Below, in pieces: positions 1 through 8,885 of a DNA stretch of 64,000 nt. Both the position numbers and the translations under genes were made by a program. Position 1 is the stretch's first letter, and every line of letters begins with the position of its first letter. The notes beneath the pieces were generated by a model. That model made no database searches. It saw only the letters and a program-made list of their open reading frames with translations, and was not told where the DNA came from. The stretch is taken from NCBI GenBank assembly GCA_024231975.1, contig JAAEQB010000065.1:62001-126000 (forward strand). Reading direction: 5' to 3'. Source of the DNA: Allobosea sp. (GTDB lineage Bacteria > Pseudomonadota > Alphaproteobacteria > Rhizobiales > Beijerinckiaceae).

Positions 1-56
1 GCTATAGGCAGATATCGACCGAGGTCGTGCGAAAACACAGATACGGGAGGAGCGCC

Positions 57-995
57 ATGGAACGGTTCGACTGGGACGACCTGCGTTTCTTCCTCGCCGT
101 CGCCCGTTCGGGCCGGCTCACCGCGGCGGCGCGGCGGCTGGGCGCCGACCATGCCACTGTCTCGCGCCGCATCACCTCGCTGGAGGAATCGCTCAAGGCC
201 AAGCTGTTCGAGCGGCGGCCGCAGGGCTATGCGCTGACCGGCCATGGCGAGCAGCTGCTGGCCAAGGCCGAGAGCATGGAGACCGAGGCGCTGGCGATCC
301 AGAGCGAGATCGGCGGCGCCGACATGGCGCTCTCCGGCACGGTCCGGATCGGCGCGCCCGACGGCTTCGGCTCGAGCTTCCTGGCACCGCGCTTCGCCGG
401 CTTCGCCAAGGCCTATCCGGGGCTGGAGCTCCAGCTCATCGCCATGCCGCGCCTGCTCTCCTTGTCGAAGCGCGAGGCGGATGTCGCGATCACGCTCGCT
501 CCGCCGAAGGAGGGCAAGGTCGTCGCCCGCAAGCTCTGCGACTACCGGCTCGGTCTCTACGCCTCGCAGGACTATCTCGACGCCATGCCGAAGATCGCGG
601 CGGCCGAGGACCTCTTCGCCCATCGCGTCGTCGGCTATATCGACGACCTGATCTTCACGCCCGAGCTCGATTATCTCGACGAGGTGGCCAAGGGCCTGCG
701 CGCCCAGATCCAGAGCTCGAGCGTGCTGGCACAGATGAATGCCGTCGCGGCCGGCGCCGGCATTGGCGTGATCCATCATTTCATGGCGGTCGACGAGCCC
801 AGGCTGGTGCCGGTGCTGCCGGAGAGCGTCTCGATCACGCGCTCCTTCTGGCTGCTCGTCCATGCCGATCTCAAGGACGTCGCCCGGGTGCGCGCGGTCG
901 TCGACTTCATCGTGCGCGAGTCGAAGGCCAACCGGGCGCTGTTGATGGGCGAGCTGGCGGCAGGCGGCAGCGCGCGCCTCGCCGCGGCAAGCTGA
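57..995 (+). CDS. LysR family transcriptional regulator
   Basis: DNA-binding regulator of 312 residues. Residues 1-62 form the LysR winged HTH (DDLRFFLAVARSGRLTAAAR followed by a recognition helix with HATVSRRI). The rest is a LysR-type substrate-binding fold that would sense an unknown small molecule. I chose the ATG at 57 because GGGAGGAG lies just upstream; an upstream ATG at 27 lacks a good ribosome site. It converges on the GGDEF gene with one base between the stops. The target is probably a divergent gene outside the window to the left. The family is certain; the regulon is unknown. Confidence 0.9.
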   Translation: MERFDWDDLRFFLAVARSGRLTAAARRLGADHATVSRRITSLEESLKAKLFERRPQGYALTGHGEQLLAKAESMETEALAIQSEIGGADMALSGTVRIGAPDGFGSSFLAPRFAGFAKAYPGLELQLIAMPRLLSLSKREADVAITLAPPKEGKVVARKLCDYRLGLYASQDYLDAMPKIAAAEDLFAHRVVGYIDDLIFTPELDYLDEVAKGLRAQIQSSSVLAQMNAVAAGAGIGVIHHFMAVDEPRLVPVLPESVSITRSFWLLVHADLKDVARVRAVVDFIVRESKANRALLMGELAAGGSARLAAAS

Positions 996-996
996 A

Positions 997-2301
997 CTAC
1001 TCCGCGAGGCGTACGCAGTTGCGGCCCTCGCGCTTGGCCACATAGAGCGCACGATCCGCGGCGATTAGCTGCTGGTCGAAATGGCCGGCGCCATCGATCT
1101 CGGCGACCCCGATCGAGGCCGTCAGGGTGACCTGCTGGTCGCCGACCGTCAGCGTCTCATGCGAGACGTCGAGCCTGATGTGGTCGCTGAGGCGCATCGC
1201 CCCCTTGGCGTCGAGGCCGGGGAACAGGATGGCGAATTCCTCGCCGCCGATGCGGGCGAGCAGATGGCCGCTGCCCTCCACGGACTGGGCGAGGCAGCGC
1301 GCCACGCTGGCGAGCGCCTGGTCGCCGAAATCATGGCCGTGGCTGTCGTTCAGCTGCTTGAAGTCGTCGATGTCGAGGATCGCGACGGCGCTCTTGCGTT
1401 TCTTCGCTTGCGCCTCCTCGATCAATCGGCCGGCATTGGCGAAGAAATGGCGGCGGTTGAACAGGCCGGTCAGCGCGTCGCGCGAGGCGAGGCTGTGGAG
1501 CTGCTCAAGCTGTTCGAGCGTCTCGACATTGCTCGCGATCCGGCATTGCAGCTCTTCCGGGATGAAGGGCATCGAGATGAAGTCGTTGGCGCCGGCCTTG
1601 AGGAAGCCGACCGAGACCATACGGTCGCTCGACGAGGAGACGCCGATCAGGCGCAGCCGGTCGGAGGCGAACTCGCGGCGGATGCGCCGCGTCAGCTCGT
1701 AGCCGTCCATGTCGGGCATGTAGTAGTCGCTGACCACGAGCCGGATGTCGGGGTTCGCTTGTAGCAGGGACAACGCTTCGGCCCCTGAGCCGACCTCGAT
1801 CACCTGGTATTGCTGGACCTTCAGCATATGGGCGAGCAGCTTGCGCGTCGCGGCGGTGTCGTCGACGACGAGGATCCGGGTCTGCCGGTTGGCGAGCGCG
1901 CGCTTGGCGGTGATGACTAGGGTTTCGAGCGTGAAGGCGCTGTCCTTGGGGACATAGTCGATGACGTCGCGCTCCATGATCCGGTTGCGCGTCTCGATGT
2001 CGAAGCTGGCGGTGTGGACGATGGTCGGGATGCCGCGCTGCACGGTGAAGTCGATCGCTTCGCCACGCGGTGCGTCGGGCAGGTTCAGGTCGACCACGGC
2101 CATGGTGTAGGCGGCGCGGTCCTCGGTGACGACCTCGTGCAGCTCGTTGAGCGACTGGCAAACGACGATCGGCAGGCGCAGCTCGGTCTCGAGGCGGCGC
2201 GACAGCGCCAGCGCATAGGTCCTGGAATCCTCGACGACGAGGATCTTGAGCTCCTCGGCGATAGGTTCGCTCTGGCGGCGGCCGGGGGTGCGATAGGCCA
2301 T
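997..2301 (-). CDS. PleD-like response regulator with two receiver domains and GGDEF
   Basis: Predicted diguanylate cyclase response regulator of 434 residues. Receiver 1 starts at ILVVEDS with a likely phospho-acceptor Asp in VVDLNLPD; receiver 2 starts at ILVVDDT with Asp in VVSDYYMPDMDG. The C-terminal GGDEF domain begins at ASRDALTGLFNRRHF and has an intact active loop, ARIGGEEF. The RxxD inhibitory site normally placed five residues before the loop is absent (the residues there are GSGH), so product inhibition by c-di-GMP may be missing. The layout matches PleD. I prefer the ATG at 2301; a GTG at 2340 would add 13 residues. No partner kinase is adjacent. Confidence 0.88.
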   Translation of the reverse strand: MAYRTPGRRQSEPIAEELKILVVEDSRTYALALSRRLETELRLPIVVCQSLNELHEVVTEDRAAYTMAVVDLNLPDAPRGEAIDFTVQRGIPTIVHTASFDIETRNRIMERDVIDYVPKDSAFTLETLVITAKRALANRQTRILVVDDTAATRKLLAHMLKVQQYQVIEVGSGAEALSLLQANPDIRLVVSDYYMPDMDGYELTRRIRREFASDRLRLIGVSSSSDRMVSVGFLKAGANDFISMPFIPEELQCRIASNVETLEQLEQLHSLASRDALTGLFNRRHFFANAGRLIEEAQAKKRKSAVAILDIDDFKQLNDSHGHDFGDQALASVARCLAQSVEGSGHLLARIGGEEFAILFPGLDAKGAMRLSDHIRLDVSHETLTVGDQQVTLTASIGVAEIDGAGHFDQQLIAADRALYVAKREGRNCVRLAE

Positions 2302-2489
2302 TGAGCTCACAGGTCCTCGGTCGGCGCCGTGATGGGACACGGCAGGTTTCGAGCTCTGCTTCGCAGTGGAAAGGCGAACTCCATGCGGCAGACCTTCCTG
2401 CCGTAACGTTAAATTGGGCTTAACTATGTCGGCTCGGAGCGCGGGGATAAGCTGTTCTTATTGGTCTGTTGAGTGCGCGGACGCGCGGC

Positions 2490-4235
2490 TCAGATCCGCC
2501 AGGGCAGGATATTGGCCGGCAGCTTGCGGCCGAGCGCATCGAGCCCCAGCATCACCGCAAGGATCACTGCGCAGGCGCTGATCGCGACCGCCGCGGCCTC
2601 GCCGGCGAGCCCGGCCTCCTTCAGGCTGAACAGCACGACGCCGAGCGTCTCGGTGCCGGAGGACCAGAGCAGGGCCGAGACGGTGAGCTCGTTGAAGGCG
2701 ACGAGGAAGACCATCAGCCCGCTGACGGCGGCGGCCGGCGCCAGGATCGGCGCGACGATGAAGCGCAGCATCTGCCAGAGCGTGACGCCGTCGAGCTTGG
2801 CGGCTTCCTCGTGATGCGCCTCGATCTGCGCCATCGCCGCGACCGGCGCTTTCAGCGCCAGCGGCAGGAAGCGGGCCATATAGGCGAAGAGGATGATGAA
2901 GGGCGTGGCGTAGATGCTGACGCCGATCAGCGGCAGCGGCTTCAGGAACATCAGGATGCAGGCGATGGCGAGCACGACGCCCGGCAGCGCGTAGGGCAGT
3001 TCGATCACCACGTCGACGACGCGCCGGAGCTTGCCCATGCGCCGCTCCAGCCCATAGGCGAAGGCGATCGAGAGCAAGGACAGCAGCACGGCAGCCGTGC
3101 CGGCGAACAGGAAGGAATTGCGGAAGGCCCGCACCGTCACGTCCTGGCGCAACAGCACCTCGGCGAACTTGTCGAAGGTGAGATTCTGCCAGGTCAGTGC
3201 GACCCCGAGTGCTGGCGTCAGCGCTTCGCCGAGCAGCGCCAGCAGCGGCAGGCCGAGCTTGACGGCGATCAGCAGCCAGAGCCCAGCCGCGACCAAGGGG
3301 CGTGCAGCGCCGAGCTGCCAGAAGGGCTGCAGCGGCCGCTCGATTTCGACCTTGCCGCCGCCACGGCGCGTCGCGATCAGGCCAGCGACGATACCGAAGC
3401 CGGCGACCAGCGCGACAAGGAGTGAGAGCGCGGCCGCATCCGGCAAGCCGGCCGGGCCGAAGCTCGACAGCCGGCGATAGATCAGCGTCGGCAGAGTGAG
3501 GTAGTTCACCGGCAGGCCGAGCAGGGCCGGGATGCCGAAATTGCCGATGCCGGCGACGAAGGCGAGCAGCGCCGCCGCGATGATCTGCGGCCGCAGCACC
3601 GGCAGCAGGATGCGCCCGACGATGGTGACGGGTGCTGCCCCCTCCATCTGCGCCGCCTCGACCAGCGCCTGCGGCACGCTGCGCAGGCCGGTCCAGAGCG
3701 TGATCGCGACCAGCGGCGCATGATGCAACGCCATCACCAGGATGATGCCGCCGCGCCCGAGCAGCGGATTGGGCGTGCCCGGCGCCGGCGCAAGGCCGAC
3801 CAGGCCGAGCAGGGCCGAATTCGGCGCGAACAGGCTCAGGAAAGCGAGCGCCGCCACCTGCGGCGCGATCATCATCGAGAAGACCAGCGCGAAGGTGAGC
3901 GGGCGCTTGCCGCGGACATCGGTGACGGCGAGCAGGATTGCCGCCGTGCCGCCGATGAGCAGCGCGCCGAGCGCCGACAGACCGGCCGTCTCAAAGGTGT
4001 GCAAGGTCGCGTTGACCGCGGCACGGCTGGTGATCTCCGCCAGCGCGCCCTCGGGGGCGAATTGCCAGCCCGGCGCGAAGGCGGCGGCGAGTAGGCGCAG
4101 AAAGGGCAGGGCACCGAACAGGGTCGCGCAGAGCAGCACCAGCGCTGGCAGGCCGAGGCCGGACGGCAAGCTAAGGCCAGGCAAGACCGGGCGGATGCCG
4201 GTCTGCTGGAGCTCAGCGGGGGCTGCGAGCGTCAT
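2490..4235 (-). CDS. ABC transporter permease, fused double-permease type (Fe3+/phosphonate-like)
   Basis: Inner-membrane channel subunit of 581 residues made of two binding-protein-dependent permease domains in one chain, as in FbpB/AfuB/PhnU-type importers. Each half has several hydrophobic helices and an EAA coupling loop: EAAQMEGAAPVTIVGRI in the first half and EAAKLDGVTLWQMLRF in the second. The reading frame stays open upstream to 4889, but that part is out-of-frame sequence over the binding-protein gene; the ATG at 4235 (MTLAAPAEL) fits the 33-bp gap after that gene. It forms an operon with the binding protein. No ATPase gene follows: the next gene is the GGDEF regulator. Confidence 0.88.
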   Translation of the reverse strand: MTLAAPAELQQTGIRPVLPGLSLPSGLGLPALVLLCATLFGALPFLRLLAAAFAPGWQFAPEGALAEITSRAAVNATLHTFETAGLSALGALLIGGTAAILLAVTDVRGKRPLTFALVFSMMIAPQVAALAFLSLFAPNSALLGLVGLAPAPGTPNPLLGRGGIILVMALHHAPLVAITLWTGLRSVPQALVEAAQMEGAAPVTIVGRILLPVLRPQIIAAALLAFVAGIGNFGIPALLGLPVNYLTLPTLIYRRLSSFGPAGLPDAAALSLLVALVAGFGIVAGLIATRRGGGKVEIERPLQPFWQLGAARPLVAAGLWLLIAVKLGLPLLALLGEALTPALGVALTWQNLTFDKFAEVLLRQDVTVRAFRNSFLFAGTAAVLLSLLSIAFAYGLERRMGKLRRVVDVVIELPYALPGVVLAIACILMFLKPLPLIGVSIYATPFIILFAYMARFLPLALKAPVAAMAQIEAHHEEAAKLDGVTLWQMLRFIVAPILAPAAAVSGLMVFLVAFNELTVSALLWSSGTETLGVVLFSLKEAGLAGEAAAVAISACAVILAVMLGLDALGRKLPANILPWRI

Positions 4236-4267
4236 CGTGCTGGTGCCTGAGCGGGGGGCGCCTGGTC

Positions 4268-5251
4268 TCAGCCTTCGAAGATCGCGCTGAAGCGCTTGCG
4301 GGCGGCCGGCTCGTCGGCCAGCGCCTTGGCGGCGTCGAACGGCATCAGCTTGATCGCGCCGCGCGCCGGATAGCCGGCCGGCAGGGCGACGTCCGGATGG
4401 GCCGAGACATAGCCTTGCTTCAGCGCCAGCTCCTGGCCGTCCCTGGAGATCAGGAAGTCGACCAAGGCCTTTGCAGCCTCCGGATTCTTGCTGCTCTTCA
4501 GGATCGCGACCGGCTCGCTCACCGCCGAGACGCCCTCTTTCGGAAAGACGAACTCGACCGGCGCGCCCTTGGCCTTCTCGCGGATCGGCATGAAGTCGAC
4601 GATCATGCCATAGAGCTTCTCGCCGGTGGCGACCTGGCGCAGGATGTCGCCATTGGCGCCGGCGGCGAGCGTGCCATTCTCCTTCAGCTTCTCGTAGAAG
4701 CTCCAGCCGCTGGGCAGGTTGCCGGTCAGGGTGATCGTGTGGATCATCGCTGCACCCGAGTTCAGCGGGCTCGGCATGGCGAGCTGGTTCTTGGCCTCCG
4801 GCTTGGCGAGGTCGAGCCAGCTCTCCGGCTTCAGCGCCGCCTTGGTGTTGTAGACGATGCCGGTGGTGATCAGCTTGGTCGCGAACCACATCTTCTCGGG
4901 ATCGTGCACTCCGGCGGGGAAAGCGGAGACGTCGGCCTTGTCATGGGCGAGCAGGCGGCCTTCCTTCTTCAGGCCTTCCATGGTCACGGCGTCGGCGATC
5001 AGCAACACGTCGGCCTGCGGTGCGCCGGCCTCGATCTCGGCCCGGAGCTTGGCCATCACGCGCGGCGTGCCGTCGCGGACGAAGCTGATCTCGACCTTGG
5101 GATATTTCGCCTTGAAGGCGTCGATCGTCTGCTGGGCGTCGGTGTTGGGCTGGCTGGTATAGAGGACCAGCTTGCCTTCGACGGCGATGGCGGCGTCGAT
5201 TGCCGGCAAAGCGAAGCCGAGCGCGAGGACGGCGGTGGCGAGGGCGCGCAT
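4268..5251 (-). CDS. Extracellular solute-binding protein, Fe3+/2-aminoethylphosphonate type
   Basis: Periplasmic receptor of 327 residues. A signal peptide (MRALATAVLALGFALPAIDA) precedes the mature start KLVLYTSQPNTDAQQTIDAF, typical of the FbpA/PhnS-like class 1 family. The body shows the usual VRDGTPRVMAKLRAE and GIVYNT segments. It is the first gene of an operon with the fused permease. The family binds ferric ion, aminoethylphosphonate, thiamine or small organic ligands; the sequence alone does not fix the substrate. A 305-bp divergent control region separates it from the sugar-type binding-protein gene. Confidence 0.87.
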   Translation of the reverse strand: MRALATAVLALGFALPAIDAAIAVEGKLVLYTSQPNTDAQQTIDAFKAKYPKVEISFVRDGTPRVMAKLRAEIEAGAPQADVLLIADAVTMEGLKKEGRLLAHDKADVSAFPAGVHDPEKMWFATKLITTGIVYNTKAALKPESWLDLAKPEAKNQLAMPSPLNSGAAMIHTITLTGNLPSGWSFYEKLKENGTLAAGANGDILRQVATGEKLYGMIVDFMPIREKAKGAPVEFVFPKEGVSAVSEPVAILKSSKNPEAAKALVDFLISRDGQELALKQGYVSAHPDVALPAGYPARGAIKLMPFDAAKALADEPAARKRFSAIFEG

Positions 5252-5556
5252 GGGAAGCTCCGGTTGAGTCCGTCACGAAACCGGCGAGGTTTCGCGACCA
5301 TCAGGATAGGGATCGTGCGGCGCGGGGTAAGCTGCACTCATGACACATCCGTGACGATGCCCTCTTTGACGCGGCCGGGCTGCGCCGTCAAAGCCGATTC
5401 ACATAGGCTTGGCTGAAGCGATGGAGGAAGCGTTCGATGGAACGTCGCATGAAAATCGTGCAACCCAGCCGCTTGTGAGTTGCATGGCTCATCGACTAGT
5501 GTTTATGAGGAGCGGGCAAAAAAGCTCAATTTAAACGTTTGAAATGGGAGGATGCC
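5252..5556. promoter_or_regulatory. Divergent control region with two palindromic candidate operators
   Basis: A 305-bp gene-free stretch between two binding-protein genes that diverge, so it must hold both promoters. I see two inverted repeats: CTTTGACG (5364-5371) with CGTCAAAG (5386-5393), and TTTAAACGTTTGAA at 5530-5543 just before the ribosome site of the rightward gene. The second has the AACGTT centre common in LacI-family operators. No LacI-type gene is in the window, so the assignment is inference. Confidence 0.4.
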
Positions 5557-6936
5557 ATGAAATCCGTGCGCTCTCTGGCTGCCGGCGCAGCCTTGGCCGC
5601 CATCGCCGCCGGCTGGTCCGGAGCGGCGCTCGCCCAGGAGACGGTGACGGTCTGGTTCACCAAGGGCTTCTACAAGGGCGAGGACGATGCGTTGCTCGCC
5701 GTCGTAGACAAGTTCCAGAAGGCGACCGGCGTCAAGGTCGACCTGTCCCTCTATGCCACCGAGGACTGCGTCACCAAATCGGTCGGCGCCGTCCAGGCCG
5801 GCACGCCGCCGGATGTCGGCTTCTGCACCACCTATGACTTCCGCACCACCGGTCAATGGGCCTTCGAGGGCAAGCTCGAGGACGTCACCGACGTGCTGAC
5901 GCCGATCAAGGACCAGATCCAGCCGCAGGCGCTGGCGACCACCTTCCTGATGAATGACAAGACCAAGAAGAAGGCCTACTACGCCTTCCCGGTCCAGCAG
6001 CAGATGATGCACATCACCTACTGGAAGGACATGCTGGAAGAGGCCGGCTTCAAGGAAAGCGACATCCCGAAGGGCTGGGACGGCTATTGGGACTTCTGGT
6101 GCGACAAGGTCCAGGGCGCACTGCGCGCCAAGGGCAAGCGCATCTATGCCGTCGGCCATCCGATGGGCGTCGCCGCCTCCGACACCTTCTATTCCTTCCT
6201 GACCTTCGCTAACGCCTTCAACGCCAAGATCGTCGACGAGAACGGCAAGATCGTGCTCGACGAGCCGGCCAACAAGGCGGCGATGGTCAAGGCCGTCAAG
6301 GACTATTCCAATATCGCCCAGCGCGGCTGCACGCCGCCTTCCTCGGTGAACTGGCTCGACCCCGACAACAACGTCGCCTTCCACAACCGCACGACGGTGC
6401 TGACCCACAACGCCACGATTTCGATCGCGGCCAAGCATCTCGACGACATGAACAATCCGGCCCTGACGCAGGAGCAGCGCGACCAGGCCAAGAAGAATTA
6501 TTACGACAATATCCGCACGGCCGAGTTCCCGAACAAGCCGGACGGCTCGCCGATGACCAACCTCGCCGCGGTCAAGACCGCCGTCGTCTTCGCCGACGGC
6601 AAGAACAAGAAGCGCGGCAAGGAGTTCATGGCCTTCATGATGAAGGACGAGAACCTGCGTCCCTTCGTCGAGGGGTCGGTCGGCCGTTGGTTCCCGACGA
6701 CGATCGAGGCCGCCAAGGCGCCGTTCTGGACGGGCGAGGATCCGCACCGCAAGATCGTCTACAAGCAGTACACGGACGGCACCGTGCCGTTCCAGTTCGT
6801 CTACAACTACAAGTTCACCACGGTGAACGCCGAGAACGTCTGGGCCAAGGCGGTCAACCGCGTCGTCCAGGACAAGATCTCGCCCGAGCAGGCGGTCGAC
6901 GAGATGATCGCTCGCATCAAGCAGATCGCCGGCTGA
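5557..6936 (+). CDS. ABC transporter extracellular solute-binding protein, sugar type
   Basis: Periplasmic receptor of about 459 residues. The signal peptide is MKSVRSLAAGAALAAIAAGW with cleavage likely after ALAQ, and the mature start is ETVTVWFTKGFYKGEDDALL. Length and segments such as AYYAFPVQQQMMHITYWKDM fit the family 1 carbohydrate-binding receptors. The ATG at 5557 follows GGGAGGAT; an earlier in-frame ATG at 5539 lacks such a site. It is followed by a 34-bp hairpin and two permease genes. The neighbouring transaldolase and dehydrogenase suggest a sugar or polyol substrate. Confidence 0.9.
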   Translation: MKSVRSLAAGAALAAIAAGWSGAALAQETVTVWFTKGFYKGEDDALLAVVDKFQKATGVKVDLSLYATEDCVTKSVGAVQAGTPPDVGFCTTYDFRTTGQWAFEGKLEDVTDVLTPIKDQIQPQALATTFLMNDKTKKKAYYAFPVQQQMMHITYWKDMLEEAGFKESDIPKGWDGYWDFWCDKVQGALRAKGKRIYAVGHPMGVAASDTFYSFLTFANAFNAKIVDENGKIVLDEPANKAAMVKAVKDYSNIAQRGCTPPSSVNWLDPDNNVAFHNRTTVLTHNATISIAAKHLDDMNNPALTQEQRDQAKKNYYDNIRTAEFPNKPDGSPMTNLAAVKTAVVFADGKNKKRGKEFMAFMMKDENLRPFVEGSVGRWFPTTIEAAKAPFWTGEDPHRKIVYKQYTDGTVPFQFVYNYKFTTVNAENVWAKAVNRVVQDKISPEQAVDEMIARIKQIAG

Positions 6937-6962
6937 CGCCGGCTAACGCGAGCCGACAGGCA

Positions 6963-6996
6963 CGTCATCCCGCGGCGCATGCGCCGCGGGATGACG
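6963..6996. repeat. Perfect 34-bp palindrome between binding-protein and permease genes
   Basis: CGTCATCCCGCGGCGCA (6963-6979) is followed directly by its exact reverse complement (6980-6996), with GCATGC at the centre. The RNA would form a 17-bp stem. No U-run follows, so it is unlikely to be a strong terminator. Its place between a receptor gene and its permease genes suits a mRNA-stabilising or attenuating hairpin that keeps receptor expression above permease expression. Confidence 0.8.
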
Positions 6997-7035
6997 GCTC
7001 GTCTCCGCTGACGGGGCGTATCGAGGGAGAACAAG

Positions 7036-7923
7036 ATGACCACCACGGCGATGGCACCCCCCACGACCATCTCAGGCGACGCCACCTCCGGGCAGGCGCG
7101 CGACCGCGTCCTCTGGGGCGTGCTCATGCTCGCGCCCTATCTCCTCGTCTTCGCGGTGATGGTGGTCTATCCCGTCGCCTACGGCCTCTGGCTCGGCCTC
7201 AACTGGCAGTCCTACAAGGCGCTCTTCGCCGACCCGATCTTCATCCGCACGATGGTCAACACCGTCGTCTTCCTGTTCATCGCGGTGAACCTGAAGTTCA
7301 TCATCGCGATGATGCTGTCGGGCTTCTTCGTCCAGCAGCGTGCCTGGGTCCGCATCATCCTGGTGCTGTTCATCCTGCCCTGGGCGGTGCCGTCGATCCC
7401 GACCATCCTGTCCTTCCGGATCATGCTCAACCCTGAGAATGGCATGATCAACCAGCAGCTCTTCCAGTGGTTCGGCATCGTCGAGGGCCCGGGCTGGCTG
7501 ACCGATCCGACTCTGGCTTTCGCCAGCTCGATCGTCGTCCACATCTGGAAGTCGCTGCCGTTCTGGACGCTGATCCTCGTCACCGGCCGTCTCGCCATCG
7601 CAGCCGACCTTTATGAGGCAGCCAGCGTCGACGGCGCCAACAAATGGCAGCAGTTCCGCTTCATCACCTGGCCGTCGCTGGCGACGCTCTACGTCACCTC
7701 GACGCTGCTCTCGATGATCTGGACGCTCGGCGACTTCAACAGCGTCTACCTGCTCACCGGCGGCGGCCCGGGCGACCTCAACCATGTGCTGGCGACGCTC
7801 GGCATCCGCTATATGCGCAACAACAATCTCGACCTCGGCATCGCCTCGATCATCTGCGCGATGCCGCTGATCCTGCCCATGGTCTGGTTCATGGTGAAGC
7901 GCCTCTCGAAGGGAGCCGAGTGA
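7036..7923 (+). CDS. ABC transporter permease, MalF-like
   Basis: Membrane permease of 295 residues for the sugar-type importer. It has about six hydrophobic helices and the EAA loop EAASVDGANKWQQFRFITWP that docks to the ATPase. A DFNSVYLLTGGGPGDLN segment is typical of carbohydrate uptake-1 family permeases. The start is preceded by GAGGGAGAA. Its TGA overlaps the next gene's ATG, so the two permeases are probably translated in a coupled way. Confidence 0.92.
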   Translation: MTTTAMAPPTTISGDATSGQARDRVLWGVLMLAPYLLVFAVMVVYPVAYGLWLGLNWQSYKALFADPIFIRTMVNTVVFLFIAVNLKFIIAMMLSGFFVQQRAWVRIILVLFILPWAVPSIPTILSFRIMLNPENGMINQQLFQWFGIVEGPGWLTDPTLAFASSIVVHIWKSLPFWTLILVTGRLAIAADLYEAASVDGANKWQQFRFITWPSLATLYVTSTLLSMIWTLGDFNSVYLLTGGGPGDLNHVLATLGIRYMRNNNLDLGIASIICAMPLILPMVWFMVKRLSKGAE

Positions 7924-8759
7924 TGAAAAAGGTTCTCGACGAGGGCAAGCTGATCCTGATCGCCATTCCCGTGCTGATCTGGACGCTGCTGCCGATCTAC
8001 CACCTCTTCGTCCTATCGATCTCGACGCAGGAATCGATGCTCGCCGGCAAGCTCTGGCCGGAGAAGCCGACGCTGCAGAACTTCCAGATCGTCTTCAACC
8101 AGCAGCACTACTATCTGACGAACTTCTGGGTTCAGCTGTTCAACAGCTTCCTGATCGCGATTGCGACCGGGCTGATCACCCTGTTCATCGCGACCTGCGC
8201 CGCCTTCGCGATCTCGCGGCTGAAGGCGCCGGGCGGCCGCTCGATCATGAATTTCGCCCTGGCGACCTACCTGATCCCGGCCGCCTTCCTCGCCATCCCC
8301 ATGTACAAGGCGATGGGCACCTTCGGTTTGCTCAATACCCGCGTCGCGCTGATCCTCGCCATGGTGGCGCTGGCTTCGCCCTACGCGATCTGGGTGCTCA
8401 AGCAGGCCTCGGACAAGCTGCCGAAGGAGCTCGACGAGGCCGCCATCATGGATGGCGCCAACTCGCTGCAACTCTTCCGGCTGGTCTATCTGCCGCTGAT
8501 GAAGCCTTCCATGGTGGTGATCGGCATCTACGCGCTGCTGCTCGCCTGGAACGAGTATCTCTACGCCTTCCTGCTGCTCTCCAGCGAGAAGGCCGTGCCG
8601 CTCGCCGTCGGCCTTGGCCTCTTCCTCTCGGCCGACGATGCGCCCTGGAATCTCCTGATGACGGCCGGCCTGATCTACGCCATTCCGCCGGCGGTGATCT
8701 ATTACGGCTTCCGCAAGAACATGGTCTCCGGCCTGACCGCCGGCGCGGTGAAGAGCTGA
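7923..8759 (+). CDS. ABC transporter permease, MalG-like
   Basis: Second membrane permease of the sugar-type importer, 278 residues. The EAA loop is EAAIMDGANSLQLFRLVYLP. An AWNEYLYAFLL segment and a C-terminal LTAGAVKS tail are usual for MalG-type subunits. The start is the ATG at 7923, which shares bases with the stop of the previous permease. An ATPase gene would be expected next, but the following gene is transaldolase. Confidence 0.92.
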   Translation: MKKVLDEGKLILIAIPVLIWTLLPIYHLFVLSISTQESMLAGKLWPEKPTLQNFQIVFNQQHYYLTNFWVQLFNSFLIAIATGLITLFIATCAAFAISRLKAPGGRSIMNFALATYLIPAAFLAIPMYKAMGTFGLLNTRVALILAMVALASPYAIWVLKQASDKLPKELDEAAIMDGANSLQLFRLVYLPLMKPSMVVIGIYALLLAWNEYLYAFLLLSSEKAVPLAVGLGLFLSADDAPWNLLMTAGLIYAIPPAVIYYGFRKNMVSGLTAGAVKS

Positions 8760-8885
8760 CGAGGGCATCGACGGACGACCCGGCCGGAGCTGATGCAGGG
8801 CCGGGTTGCTTCGCTTTCGCTCGCAATGACGGTCGCCAGGCCTCATATTGGCGGCAGGACCGATAGAACCCTTACGGATGACGTG

